NCBI RefSeq assembly: GCF_030848805.1
Contig: NC_092369.1
Span: forward strand, 13,491,199 to 13,555,198
DNA length: 64,000 nucleotides
From: Temnothorax longispinosus
Taxonomy: Eukaryota; Arthropoda; Insecta; Hymenoptera; Formicidae
Direction of reading: 5' to 3'
The translations under genes and the position numbers were made by a program. The notes beneath the pieces are model-generated. The model ran no database searches and was not told where the DNA came from. It was given only the letters and a program-made list of their open reading frames with translations. Shown one piece after another: positions 49,401 to 61,613 of this stretch (within the stretch, counting starts at the first letter, position 1; each line of letters starts with the position of its first letter).

Positions 49401-52400
49401 CGAAAGATGAAGCAAACATTACTTAAAATTACAAGTAAATTGCAAGGAAGTGCGAGGAGATCAGCGAGATCTCGGCTGACGTTCCAAGCGGCTCGAGACT
49501 CCAGGGAACTTTTTCAGCAAGAGAGATATAGTTGACACAGTGCAACACAGTGAATTATTTCATCCTTGTTTAACATTCACAGCCAAACAACAAGAATGGA
49601 AACGCTTGCTCTTGCTGGAAAACGCCCCGTATTTCACTCGCGTAAGATCCACAAATCTTGGAGGTCTTACACGGAAAGAACGATTTTGCCCAAGTATCCA
49701 AAAATTTAGCTATAGATACAGATTTAAAAATAATTTTGTTAAATTATCAAAATAATTATATAGGACTTTGCAGCATTATTGTCATGCTCGAACGTTTTAC
49801 TGTAATTATTTTGATGGTGCAACGAAATTATTTCCTAATCTGTATCTCTGAGCGTTGGAAAACGCCCCTGATTTCATTCGTCTAAGATCCATCGATCCGA
49901 AAGTCTCACACGGAAAGATGGTTCTGCTGAAGTATCTGAAAATTTAGCTAGGTAAGATCTGAAAATAATTTTGTTGGACTATAAAGATAATTCTGTAGGA
50001 CACTGAAATTGATTGCTAGATTATCAAAACCTTTTGCAGCGCATTATCATTATACCTGAAGGGTATAAACTACAATTGTTTTGTGCGACAAAATTATTTT
50101 TATATTAATATCCAGCAAAATTTTTAGACGCCAGTAAAACCATTCCTTTCCGTGCGGGAAATGCGCGCGCTAGAGGAACAAAATCGTGGTCGTGCGCGAG
50201 GTTTCTACCATTTCGAAAAACGAACGTCGGACCGCGGTCAACGCGCGCTTGTACGTATACACGTGTCACGTGACATGTATAGATCGGCGCGCATGCTTGC
50301 GACTCGGTAGAACGAAAATACAAATTTCGAATTTCGCCACACTTTGCGGACGCGAGATTTCCATCACTCGGCGTCGCGATAGCGCGAGGTGTAATCACCA
50401 ACGAGCGTAATTAACACACGATGCGCAATTAACCAATCGCTGCCTTAACACAATCGACGATCCATGCGTATTTTGGAACATTACATTTTGCATCCAAATA
50501 TCGAACTCTCCTCGACACTCGCGGGAAGAACGAATGGAATCGGGCTTCGCGCCGTGCGACGTCGAAGATTTTAATATTTTTTTTTCTCTCAGCAACACGA
50601 TTAAACGATACACTTTGCGGACGACTATCGCGATTTTGGTTCGGACAAAGATAACAAAATCGTATGAAGAGTTCCACGAGGACCAACGTCCTGGGCGCCG
50701 CTTGGAAAACCGCGAGACGGCGATCTGCCGGCGGAATTAAATTCGACGCATCGCCGATAAAAATGGCACACGCAAAACGTGATCCGTATCGGGGAAACGA
50801 CCCGGGAGGTCGACACGCGAGCGAATTGACTGATAAAACGGGAGGAGAGAGAAAGGCGGTAGGAAAAGACCTCGTACGAACCGCTTAAATTTACGAAATA
50901 GCAAGTCATGCCATCACAGTTCACGGCCAGACGTTGGGTGAGAAATGAAGGGCCCCCTTGTAGAAAGCCGGCTGGCGGGTTGGAGCCTCGCGCGACTCCC
51001 GAGGACTGAAGGAAGGAAGAAAGGGGTATCCCCCGTCGCCGTCGGGGCGATTGGGCGAGCGGGAGGGCGGGCGAGGGCAAGCGCACCGACGCGACGCGGC
51101 GCGACTCTCTCTCCTTCTAAGGTTTAGAGGGGCGCGCCTCCTCTCGCCTCCGCGCCATCGCGAAGGAATGCGCACGACCCGCGGGAGCCGGCCGGCCGAC
51201 CGGGCGAGGAGGGGGCGGCTTACTCGCGATGCGCGATCAATTCTCGCGAATTTTATTTCACCGCCGCGGCACCGGCTGCGGCTGAACACATACACACACA
51301 CACACACATACATACACATCCATGTGTGTGTGCACGTGCACGCGCACGTGTGTGTGTGTGTACGCGCGCACAGAGCGCGTTCGACGTAACTCCCGCGTCC
51401 GCGTCGCATCCGCTCGCGTTACCGAGCGCGTGCTCGATTTGAGAGAGAAAGAGAGAGAGATAGATACACTTGTCAAATCTCATCGATCGCGCGCATCTAC
51501 GCCGACGCCGGTCCGCGGCAGCGTCGATTTCTCTCCGTTTTTTTTTTGCTCTTGCGATTCGGGGAAATCGTTCGCTCGCGATAAGCTCAACGATCTCAGA
51601 GATGCACAACTCTCCTTGGTCCTCACTCGAAATCTCTTACATGCATGAATTGAGATTCTTACTAAAATCGATACCTTAAATGTTGAAATTGATTTAGAAA
51701 TTCTGTTGTCCAATTATAAAGACAAACTTTTTGTAATAGACACGAATCTATTAATAGATGCGTAAAATTAAATTAATTTAATGCTTAATAGTCGAGATAT
51801 TCGAACCATGTAACAATTTCACAGTTATTAATATAATTTTTCTTTCAATCTGCATTAATTTATCAGCCTTGGAATATATTGTGCATCTCTATAACCGAAT
51901 ATTCTGTTTTATTATCTAATATTGATCAGGATAAATTCGCAAAAAAATATATATGCGGCAATAAAAGAAATCTCAGTACTTCGAAGCTTACAATGCGTTC
52001 TCTGAAAAAATGTACACACTGTATCAGTTTTTTCAACGCAAACGTAAATTGAGAAGCGTATACTTTTCATGTCTGTATGTAAAAATCATAATAAGCAATT
52101 TGTTATATTGAATCTAGTACATAGCATAAAAAGTTTAGAATTAGTGAATTTTTATTCTAGTTGCTTTTTTAAACCCTAGAACTCCAAGTTTCCTGAAATA
52201 ACATTAGGTGCATCAGAATTCGGCAAGTTTTACAAGATCGCAATTTTAACAATACTTTAACTCCAGCATATACTGTTAAACATTTCATGGTAAGAATAGA
52301 TGTTTCAAAAATTTGCAACAAATCGAAAAATAGCGGGAATTTGTTGTAGATTTCTAGGGTTAAATCTAAGCTTCTAATTAAATAATTTTCGCTTCAAGAA

Positions 52401-55400
52401 TCTTTCTGTATTTACACTTGACTAATAATTGAAAATAGATTAATGATATAAATAGTATTTTGTCGGATAATACATTAAATAATATCACATACTTACCTTG
52501 TTAATGCTTCAAATTTTACTAAATCTACATTGATCATATCTCGGTATATTCGTCTTTCGTAATAAAGTATTTGGTGACAATCTATCGATATTCATTACGG
52601 TAACACGCTTTTTATACTATATAAAACAATTCCCGATCTTTTATTTTATTATAAATCGCTAATTTTAACGTCGAATGCAAACGTGTTACCTTTATGGAGT
52701 GAAAATTAAGATGTAATCTGAATAGCTAAGAGTAAAGTCAACGAGACCTCAAACGCAGATATCTCTGCAATAATACACTCAAGTTTCATCAACAATGTTG
52801 AAAAATGTCGAATTCTTATTTGGTTTTACTTTAACCGTGATACATGATGACTATAAAAATAACATCTGTATTTCGGTTAAAAAAGTGCTAAATAAGAATC
52901 GGAAAGAATCAAAATGTTACTTTCAACATCGTCGATGGTTTGAATGCGTATTATTGCATATATTTGCGATTGCTGACTCGTATTTTGTTGCCTTAATCAG
53001 TTTTTATTTTTATTTTTATTTCCTGAAATACCAATCAATTTTTTTTTCGATTTAGATTAAATATTGACCTCGCGGGAAGTTTAGAGAAAGACAATGATCG
53101 CGTCAATTCAGAAAGCTTCTGGAATCGTCCCATCAAATATCGTAATTTGTCTCGTTATTTATATCTTATGCAATAGAAACTTTTCTTGTTCGCGCGAATT
53201 AATTTTCAAACTTACGTTCATGATTATGGGCAGAAAAATATGAAGGACAGACCACTTACCGCATATTTCACAACGGAACGGCGTGTCGTTTGTGTGCGAG
53301 CGCATATGGTTAGCGAGATGCTCTTTGCGCGTATACTTCTTGCCGCAAGCTTGGCAATGATGAGGGGTTTCTCCTGTATGCCACATAACATGGTTCATAA
53401 AGTGTTCTTTGCGAGTAAAGCTCTTCTTGCAAATATCACATCGATGTGGAGTCTCACCAGTGTGTTTGCGAACGTGATTTACCATATGTTCTTTTCGGGT
53501 AAATGTCTTCGAACAGTATTGACATCTGCAAGAATCATGTCAGGATATTCCTTTCTGTTATCTCCAAAGCTGTACGACTTTTAATGATATCGGCATATAA
53601 TTATTAATTTTATGCCGATTTTTGTTGAGAAGTTATTGTCATTTGCTACATTTATCGACTAGCTCTTCAATCATCATACTTGGCACCTGGATAAGTGAAC
53701 AAAAAGAACCTACCTATATGGCGTCTCGCCAGTATGACATCTCGTGTGGTTATCCAAATGCTCTTTGCGCGCGAAACTCTTGCCGCAGACCGTGCAATTG
53801 TACGGTTTGTCGGTGGCATGTCTCTTCATATGACGTTCCAGCGAAGGCGCATTCGCAAAGACGTGAAAGCAAACGGTGCAGGTGAACATGGATCCTCCTA
53901 GATGACATTTGCCGTGACGTGTTAGATCGTTCGCATTTGAGAACGCTTTGCCGCATACCTGAAATCGTTACACATTCAATACCGATCTGTGTATTTCGAA
54001 TGAATTGCTACACGCATAAAAGATTCGTCGCATTGATATACCTGACACGTGAATGGCTTTCTCTCGGTATGATATCTGCGATGTACAATAAGCTGATAAC
54101 GAAACTGGAAGATCTTTCCGCATATCTCGCAAGCGTGGCTGCCAACCGACACGGGCGATGCGCTCGGGCCAGGCGTTGCTTCGCCGTCGCTCGACTTTAT
54201 ATCGAATTTGTTCAATTGGACCTGCTGCACGATTGGCGTGCCATTCTGTATCGTGGTAACTGTCTGTGTAGGCACAGTGCTGCCCACTAAAGTCGTTCCA
54301 GCTGCAATCTCGCTCTGCAGCTTTCCAAAAACCTCGTGATACGCCAAGAGTTGGTTAATATCTTCCACATTAACCTATCGAGCAGAAAAAAAACAAATGC
54401 AACATTCTTAATAATCTTAAATATAATTATTACGGTGATTTTCACGATATCGCGTACCTTGTACATATTTTGTACCATTTCGACGCCGAGAGTCTTGGCT
54501 AAATCTTGCTCGTTTCCTGCGCTGATTTTGACAACCGATCCGTCTGCTGTCCTCACGTCCATCATGTGTCCCCCTGGTTTCAAGTCAGGGACTTGAAATC
54601 TATAAAAATAACAGTTATATATTTATCCAGCATCAATAACGACTAAAAAAGTTAAACGTCTTCGCACATACTGGGTCATATTCAGTTGTCGCAACTCCTT
54701 CTCTTTCTCGGGTTTCTCGGAGTTGTTCTGGCTTCCTCCCTCGGTAGTGGAGTTACCGCTGATGTTGACCCCGATCTGTTGCTGCTGCTGTTGTTGCTGC
54801 TGCTGCTGTTGCATCAAGCTCTGTTGAAGATCTTGGGGTGGTTGTAATTGCAGATCGCATTGAACTTGACAATGAACCTGATTGTCGCTGCAACGCTCGG
54901 TGGTGCAACTACCGCCCTCGTCCTTGACTTTGTTGTCGTCTCGCTGCGCGTTCTGGCTATGCGCCGTTGGCCCATTGTTCTGAGCGTTCTGATGATTCGG
55001 CATCTGATGATGAGACTGCTGCTGCTGTTGCTGCGGCTGCTGCTGTTGCTGCTGATGCAGCTGCTGCTGTGCTTGCGCCTGCATTTGTTGTTGCATTTGT
55101 GCATGTGCAGCCAGATGACTGACACTCGCTGGTAAATGTGCGCCGTCTAAATTAAGGCCAGGAAGAGATACAGGAATCTGTGAAACATACATAAAGAGGT
55201 CTATGTAATGCAACGTAATATTTAAAATATATATATTTGCAATTATATATAATTATATGATACACTTTGCTTGTGCGATTAGGAATTAACAGTTTTAAAT
55301 AAACAGTTCATGTAGGATTAAACTTGTTCGGCTTTTTTTTGATATATTAAAATACATAATCTATCGAGCATTCTTCATTAGAAAGGCCTAAATAATTTGC

Positions 55401-57144
55401 GCACGCAAAACATACTATATGGAACAAGTAGAATAATAACTAATATTTAAAAAGTAGTTTTTGTATGTAATGTGACAAACTATACAAAATGGAATATGTA
55501 TAGGAATATAACAAAATAAAGTTCTTTGTAAAATTACGAGAAAAATGGAAATTTAAGTGAAATATGAAGTGCCAATATTCGAGCGCTTTTCGATCGTTAC
55601 AGTTGCCTATAATTATGCACCTACATGTGCACCGTCACGCATCCCCATAAAAAAAAGAGGTGCGTGTTACCGCAACTCCTGCAAAAGCGTAAATAATCAA
55701 TTACTCCAGATCGGAGTAATCTGTAAGCCGCATTCAGTCATTGTTGTCGTTACACAAAACACGTGCCGCTACACATTAACAAACCTGTGGATTCGACTGC
55801 AGGGAACTGTGGTGGCTGCTGCTGCTGCTAACTGAAGGCTGATGATGATGATGCGCGGCTGTTGACTGTTGCTGATGATGCGAGCTGGAAGTCAACGCCA
55901 TTTCCTGGTTCAGTGAAGAGGCTGGCTCTTTGGAGGATGATGCCTCCCCACCGCCACCACTCCTATGCGAGGAGTTGTGGTGGGAATGGTGGTAGACCGA
56001 GACTTGAGGTAGCGGTCCGGGAGGAAACAGATTGGTGAGGACCCAATACTTAGCTACCGAGGAGGCTACCGAGGAGGCTAACGCTACGGCAGTACCTACA
56101 CGCAGGTCCGCGGATGAATGGGGAGTACTCCCTACATTGCCAAGACTCGCGGTCGCAGTAGCCAAACCACCTGGGTATGAAGGACGACCACTTTGACCCG
56201 CGTTTACATCCTACCGATATACATTCAGACATTTGTACAACATTGATAGGGCATGCAGCGGCATGCACCAGGCTGAAATCCAATCGACAAATGCGCCACT
56301 TTTGATCGTGTCTCTCTCGCTCTCTCCCTCCCTCTCTCTCTCTCTCTTTCTCTCCCTCTCTTTCTCTCTCTAGCACGACATGAAAAATTCCACGGATATT
56401 CGTTATCGAAGAACTTGGTCTACCGGAGATAGTGGTGTTTCTGTGTTATATACAGAATGTGAACCTTGAGGAAAACGCTCTATATCCACACCTGTGTCGG
56501 GCCGTACGAAGTGATCGTAAAGGGGCACTCGGTTTTCAAACTTAAGTACATGCAATCTGTTAGAACTCGATACGTTAAGATATTACGTACGAAGAAAACA
56601 GGAGAAAAGCAATGTATTAGAGTTACGAAGAGTAAAGAAGAGTAGAGAAGAAAGCGTAAGCCGTCTTGTATATGGATATATGTACGCTACAAGCATTTCT
56701 AATCTAAGAGCTATAGATCACAGCAGTTTGACTCGTGTAGCCGCGCAAAAGTAAAAAATATGTATACTCTAGAGGCATTTATCGTAGGATAAGATAATTG
56801 AGAGCAACGAAACGTAAAACGTTGAAAAACGTTGCGTTGAAAACAATAACCAATAACGTAGTGTGCGAGCTTTACAAAAAAAGTTCTGTAAAATCAAGAA
56901 ATCTACGCTCTGGCACGGGGGCCGCAAATTCATTTCATAGCAGACTGAAAGTGAAACAATCCGTAAATCAACAAAGCTCCATTATACAAATGTCTCAACA
57001 TATCTAACGTCAGCATGGTGCATCTGTGTAATCGTCATTTGCGCATTTGTAGTTTGGTGTATAGCCTGTTTTGCGACTTGGAAGGTACCTCACCTCTTGT
57101 TGTGCCTGCGTAGTCGCTGGCAATGCATGCTGCTCACTATTCAT
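45954..57144 (-). CDS. crol: crooked legs (Crol) C2H2 zinc-finger transcription factor, complete
   Basis: Ten coding exons, all in phase: 57144-57094, 56210-55785, 55177-54672, 54599-54458, 54374-54042, 53958-53714, 53525-53260, 49143-48922, 47098-46713, 46433-45954; 3057 nt, 1018 residues. Crol is a nuclear regulator first described in Drosophila (ecdysone-responsive, leg morphogenesis, cell cycle and adhesion). The match is specific. It includes the N-terminal DVNAG block, the conserved block (about residues 330-455) with VRTADGSVVKISAG, AKTLGVEMVQNMYK and VEDINQLLAYHEVFGKLQSE, and 18 C2H2 fingers from about 457 to 957. Fingers 4-15 nearly all read F-T/A-R-K-E/D-H-x-x-N-H with TGE(T/S)P-type linkers. 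Exon 2 is Ser/His-rich, exon 3 polyQ, and the tail after finger 18 is Ala/Pro/Val-rich. Exon 1 begins after an acceptor at 57154, so an upstream untranslated exon exists. Exon 8 is symmetric (phase 1-1) and could be skipped. Confidence 0.93.
46713..47098 (-). CDS. crol: crol exon 9: zinc fingers 11 to 15 (first part)
   Basis: A 386-nt exon from a TACAG acceptor to GTACTT after AAG. It encodes fingers CSYC, CQYC, CHFC, CEFC and the start of CNVC, each with the F-T-R-K-E/D-H helix. Finger 15 is completed in exon 10 (EHLVNHMRCH). The frame of the tandem fingers and both junctions agree. Confidence 0.92.
47099..48921. other. crol intron 8
   Basis: A 1.8-kb AT-rich intron between fingers 10 and 11. 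No additional finger-coding exon was found on the minus strand, and no repeat stands out. Confidence 0.7.
48922..49143 (-). CDS. crol: crol exon 8: zinc fingers 8 (rest) to 10
   Basis: A 222-nt exon beginning with KSFTRKEHFTNHIMWHTGET and ending inside a TGES linker, phase 1 at both ends. It lies isolated between a 4.1-kb intron on its 5' side and a 1.8-kb intron on its 3' side. Being a multiple of three with matching phases, it could be included or skipped without a frameshift, though skipping would destroy finger 8. Confidence 0.9.
49616..50100. repeat. two diverged direct repeats of about 240 bp in crol intron 7
   Basis: TGGAAAACGCCC occurs at 49616 and again at 49856. The following sequence matches throughout with indels: GTAAGATCCA/CTAAGATCCA, CACGGAAAGA, AAGTATC, AAAATTTAGCTA, AAAATAATTTTGTT, TTTTGCAGC-like, and a final ATTATTTT. 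This indicates an old tandem duplication. No coding frame is shared. Confidence 0.65.
50640..51640. promoter_or_regulatory. internal CpG-rich block in crol intron 7, possible alternative promoter
   Basis: About 1 kb of high-CpG DNA stands out in the otherwise AT-rich 4.1-kb intron. It contains the CA/GT tract, CT runs, and a minus-strand donor (GTAAGC at about 51220) facing the exon 8 acceptor. A transcript starting here would encode at most fingers 9 onward. This is inference from composition and one splice motif. Confidence 0.35.
51287..51373. repeat. (CA)n/(GT)n alternating purine-pyrimidine tract
   Basis: CA repeats run into TGTGTGTG, GCACGTGCACGCGCACGTG, further TG repeats and TACGCGCGCAC. 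Nearly 90 bases alternate purine and pyrimidine, and the CA and TG halves are mutually complementary. Such DNA can adopt the Z form or extrude a hairpin. Confidence 0.85.
54042..54374 (-). CDS. crol: crol exon 5: conserved central block and zinc finger 1
   Basis: An 111-codon exon, symmetric in phase 0. It carries NVEDINQLLAYHEVFGKLQS, the VPTQTVTTIQNGTPIVQQ segment, NKFDIKSSDGEATPGPSAS and the first finger (CEICGKIFQFRYQLIVHRRY then H). This block is the most gene-specific evidence for crol, because zinc fingers alone would not separate it from other C2H2 proteins. Confidence 0.93.
54780..55100 (-). repeat. crol: CAG/CAA repeats coding polyglutamine in crol exon 3
   Basis: Two glutamine-rich tracts (about 12 uninterrupted Gln near 54780-54815, and a Gln/His/Pro-rich stretch at about 55015-55100) are encoded by mixed CAG and CAA. 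Expect length variation between individuals and species. Confidence 0.88.
56300..56373. repeat. (CT)n low-complexity tract in crol intron 1
   Basis: CT-rich sequence (CTCTCTC with CCCTCCC interruptions) about 90 bases upstream of the exon 2 acceptor, reading GA-rich on the sense strand. The Arg/Glu-rich frame across it is not coding. Confidence 0.85.
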
Positions 57145-57153
57145 CTTCGCTCA
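57094..57153 (-). CDS. crol: crol first coding exon
   Basis: The exon follows a TTCTTCAG acceptor, has nine untranslated bases, then ATG at 57144 and 17 codons (MNSEQHALPATTQAQQE), ending before GTGAGG in phase 0. It is too short to appear as an open frame. It joins directly to the DVNAG start of exon 2, as in Drosophila Crol where the DVNAG block is also near the N terminus. Confidence 0.75.
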
Positions 57154-57399
57154 CTGAAGAATATTAATTAAACGTGTCTGACATACTTCATTTCTCATCC
57201 TGCAAAATGCATTATGTAAGGATTAATCTCGGATCGTTTTGCATCTGAGAAAATAATGACTAGCGCGGGGAACGGGAATTCAACGTGAATGCGAGTTCAC
57301 TCGAGGTTGAAGGAACCGATCGGCGACCTTTAACACAGGCTTTGATTGGCGTGCGAAAGTGGCGTGCGCGCGCTAATTAGGCAAATAATGCGCAACGGC

Positions 57400-59480
57400 A
57401 GGCGTATTGAGTATTGTAACGACTATTTCTCGCGCGATATCGATTCGCAACGATATCTAAGTGCGCACCATATTGCTAGATCGCGGGACAATGTCTCGGT
57501 GCTCCCGATATAATCCGCGGCTCTCGGATACTCCGAGCGAGCTTACGTCCGAGAGAGCGTGGATTTCGGCGCGGTCGGCCGTCGCGCCATTCGAGAACCG
57601 CTCGCGAAAAACGTGCTTATCGTCTCCGTTTAACCTCGAAAAGTCCAGCACCGTGCCACGGAGGCGACGGGCGACGGGCGGCGGGCGAGCGGTCGCGCGT
57701 AATCGCGCCCGGTCCGCGTAAACATTCGGCGCGAGAAGCGGGAAGAAGGCGCCATTCGCGCCGATGACGACGACGACGATGACGAGCGGGAAGGAACGTC
57801 GCCGCCGCCGCCGCGTCGATATACGCGATCTCACGATTTTAACCTCGCGCGGCGCTATTCTCCGCTCGAGAGACTCGTCGCGACGGTCGCGAGCGGGAAA
57901 GGGTGAGTCATCCTCCGCTATACGACTGCTACGCGCCATGCCGCGCTGCGCGCTGCGTCGCGCGACGCGACGACATGAAAAGACTTCGAGGGGTCCCTTT
58001 TAGCTGCGACTTTTTTCCCTCGTCCCGCTTCCGCGCCCTTTTTCTCTCCCGCGGTTAGAATAAAATTGTGCCCGATATCGCCGCGGGCGCGAGCGCGAGG
58101 GCGAAGAGACGGGACGCGGGTCGCGGGATCGGGAACGGGACCGTGGGTCTCGGTAATGGCGCGGGGCTGCGACGGAGAAACGGAGAGGCGAACGCGCGTA
58201 TTCAGCGGCCAGCGGGGCGCGCGCGGGCAGGACCAGCGGGACGGCGACGCCGCGTCGCCCGATTTCGCGGCGCAACGTCATCGTCATCGGAACGCCGTCG
58301 GCCTGGCCGGCTGGCCTCGCTCGCCTCGTTTCGCTCCTTCGTGTCCGCGGACAAGCGACAAGCAACGGGGACAAGGGGCCGCGGCACAAGATGGACGGCG
58401 CTTACGCGGACTCGGGGCGAGGGGGATTATGGACGCGCGGTGTGGCGCGGAGCCGCGAGGGCCGCGGCGCAACGCGGCCGCGGCCCCGAGCTCCCCCGGG
58501 TCTCCGGAACGGATATATGCGGGCTTGGGGTTGGAAACTCACGTGGTGCGCGGTGCCGTCGGCGGTTCTCGCATCTCGGTTCTCCGTGGTTCTCCGTCGG
58601 CTCCAGGGGCCGCCTCCTCCTCGCCTCCTCTGGCACAAACACACACGCGCGGCACGGGGGAGAGACGCGCGCCCGTCCTCCCGAAACAGGGAACGCGCGG
58701 GGAGAGGCACGGCACGCGGAGGGGAGGGACGCGGGGGGGAGATGGCGAGATGGTCGTCGTCACCGGTCACCGGGGGGAGGGGGAGACCCGCACCGCGCAC
58801 GGGCCGCCTGCCGCGCCACGCCGCGGCTCGGCTCCTGTCCGCCGCCTCTCTTGACGTCTCACCTCGCCACTGGCGCCCACAAACAAATCCCGAATAATGG
58901 CTACGCGTCCTCGGTACCGTCTTCCCCGACACTCCCGACAGCCGCGACGGGCAGCCCGACGAGGCCGGGACGCGGGACCGTCGCTCTCGGTCGCGACGGA
59001 TGCCAAGTCGCGCGAGAATTTCACGGGAAACGTCGCCGGCGAGGCCTACGTGTGCTCGCGGTTTACAGAAAATACGACAACTGTCATGGCGGCCCCTCGC
59101 CCACCCCGCAGGAACTTACGCGCGCGGGGCATTATCGAGGCGCGGGTCGCGCGGGACCGATTGGTCGGCCGGCTTTCGCCCGGCGGGGGGGACTGGGGGG
59201 ACTTGACGATGTCGAAAAATTAATTATGCGACCTGTTTTGCGACGAAATGTCGCGCGTTTGTTTGAATTCCTTCGAGGAAACGCGCATGCTGGCCCCCCT
59301 CTCGTCCCGCCGTGGCTGCGCGCGCAGTCCGCGATTGCGCGCGCGAATTGCGCACTTCCGGTGGCGGGAATACCGCGCGTATTACGAAAGCGCGTGAAAT
59401 CTCGTTGGTTCGTTAAGCTTGTATCACACCACGGATTGGGATTGAGATTGCATCGAAATTTAATCAATCGGAATAAAGAA
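57400..59480 (-). promoter_or_regulatory. CpG-rich promoter region of crol with candidate 5' untranslated exon
   Basis: About 2 kb of very GC- and CpG-rich DNA lies directly upstream of the first crol coding exon, whose acceptor implies an upstream noncoding exon. The best minus-strand donor is GTAAGT at 59119-59114; weaker ones are GTGAGT (about 58547) and GTGAGA (about 58862). Long frames in all six directions here reflect lack of AT-rich stops, not coding. Which donor is used cannot be decided from sequence. Confidence 0.45.
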
Positions 59481-59859
59481 AATTAATTTGACGTTTAGGA
59501 AACTGCTCTGATTCAAATATCAATTCAAACTCGATCTTAATCCGTAGTCTGGCTGGGTTTTATACGGAATACGGACTTTACTCACAATCAAAAGCGAGAC
59601 CTTAGTCTGTTTTATGATGTCTTGTATTATATTTCAGAAAGAACATATGACATAAGAAATTCTTATATCTGTCATATCATTCTTTGATATTAAATTTTGG
59701 TACTCTGATATTTTGTATTATTTCAATATCAGAACGACATAATTAAAGAAAAGTTTCAAATGTGTTAACAGAAAGAAGAATGGAAAAAAAGGATACAAAA
59801 CCTGAAATATATTGATGCGTCAATAATAATGCTTAAATATTAAGTACACTTTGTCGACC

Positions 59860-60800
59860 TTAAAAATTTAGATTTTCACGATTCGATAACAAACGTAAGA
59901 TCTTAGAAAGTCTCGAAATTGCATTTTTTGAAATTTTTATAAAATTCTTGATTTTATAATAGCGTCTTCTTATTAATTTTACTGATATTTTGTTATCGAT
60001 TTTCGATACTCTTGGTTTTCGTGATTCAACATCCCCAATTTTTAGAAAACGCTATTAGAAAATTCTTGGAAATATATTTAAGCAATTCTTGCAATTTTAG
60101 ATAATACAGTCTTCTTGCTTATTATATTTTCCATTCTTTATCAATTATTCAGACTTTTGATTTTCGCGATTCGAAATCCTGAATTCCTAAAATTGCAGTT
60201 CTTTTAGAAGGCTCTTAGAATGTCTACAAATCGGAAAATTTTTAGGTTTTTTAGTAGTGCGACCTCTTGCCTGATTATATTCTCCTGATACTTTTAAGAT
60301 ATTGAATTTTTGTCGGTAATTATATAGATATATATATATAATTGAGATAATTACAAACGGTCGGTAAAGGAACTAATAATTTTACTGATTGACGATAATC
60401 ATTGTGATTCTTAGTTACGGATAAGAATTTTAATTCTCAGACTTTCCAAGTATCAGAAAAATATAATTAGGCAAGAAATTACGCTAAATAAATGTTCAAA
60501 AAGAATCTTACAACTTACATATTTAAAAATTTAAATTAAGAATCGAAACTTCTTAAAAGTTGGCAAACCGTTAAAAGTATATACGTAATAAAGTGAAAGA
60601 GATAGTAATTCTAAGAAACATAATTGCAAGAATTTTAAATCTGAATTTTAAGTCTTGGAATCGTAAAAATATAAATTCTTAAAAAATAACTTTAGGAATA
60701 TATAATAAGATAAAAAGTCGCTGAGAAATTCAAAAAATTATGATTACAAAAATTCGAAAAATTGTAATTTAATGAAATTTGAGGGTTCGCAAATGTGGCG
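59860..60800. repeat. diverged tandem and inverted repeat array
   Basis: At least three direct units of about 145 bp start near 59870, 60015 and 60158. Each runs from GATTTTCGCGATTCG-like sequence to a CTTCTTGCTTATTATATTTT-like end. Beyond a TA-rich centre (about 60320-60350) related sequence returns in reverse orientation, for example AGTATCAGAAAAATATAATT at about 60451, complementary to the end of the third unit. Units are strongly diverged. No gene is seen in this interval. Confidence 0.55.
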
Positions 60801-61613
60801 AATCTAAACTCTCAAACATTGGCAAAGAATATATATGTATATTTGATACTTTCTTATATTTATTACTAAAATATTAATCAATATTTACATCAATTTGTAC
60901 AAGTGACCACTTTGGTCATACGTATATATAATGACACGTTCAACTCAATAGTGTGTGTAGCGTATATATGTGTGTTCGTTCATATATAAATAAAATTGTA
61001 ACTGTAAAATTCACTTTTCCCTACTTTGTCGTCATGTTTGTCGTCGCTACACAGCATCCACTCGGCAACCCGAGTGAAATGTGACGAGTTCTTAAAACGC
61101 AGTTTATAACGAACATTATAGTGCGCATTATCGGAAATCACATGACACTGTGATCAGTTTCATTGTCATTGATTGCATACAAATTTGTACAATTACAAAT
61201 TAGTCACGAGAACAAAATCGAATGGGTCGTTATAGTCAAATAGGTAAATGCAGGCGTGAAGCAAATAAATATGAAAATCGCAAAGATGCGTTTAGAATGA
61301 ACAAACGGAAACGTTGACTAGTACACTATATAATATACAATGATTGTTATTAGACGTGTACAATGCAGAGGAATTGAATAAAGACCAATCTATATTTATA
61401 TAAAACTCTTACAATTTGGTATCATTGTATCTTTTCTATTGCACAGTGTACTTGAATATATACAAATTAAAGATATAATTTTTTGTAAAATAACTCAATA
61501 TTTAGAACATAAATACAATTTTGTAGAAATCCAACAAGATTTTATGAAAATGTATCATTAATACTCAACATTTCACGTGAGATCGTCCTAAAGAAATAAA
61601 ATAAAGACCCGTG

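Larger units (their letters stand above)
49144..53259. other. crol intron 7
   Basis: A 4.1-kb intron inside finger 8 (between CEICG and KSFTRKEH). It contains the 240-bp duplication, the internal CpG block with the CA/GT tract, and 1.5 kb of AT-rich sequence next to exon 7 with nothing recognisable. Confidence 0.7.

Noticed and set aside
58068..59486. 472-codon plus-strand open frame
   Set aside because: It lies in extremely GC-rich DNA where several frames on both strands stay open at once. Composition is Arg/Gly/Ala/Pro only, it has no domain, and it is antisense to the crol promoter.
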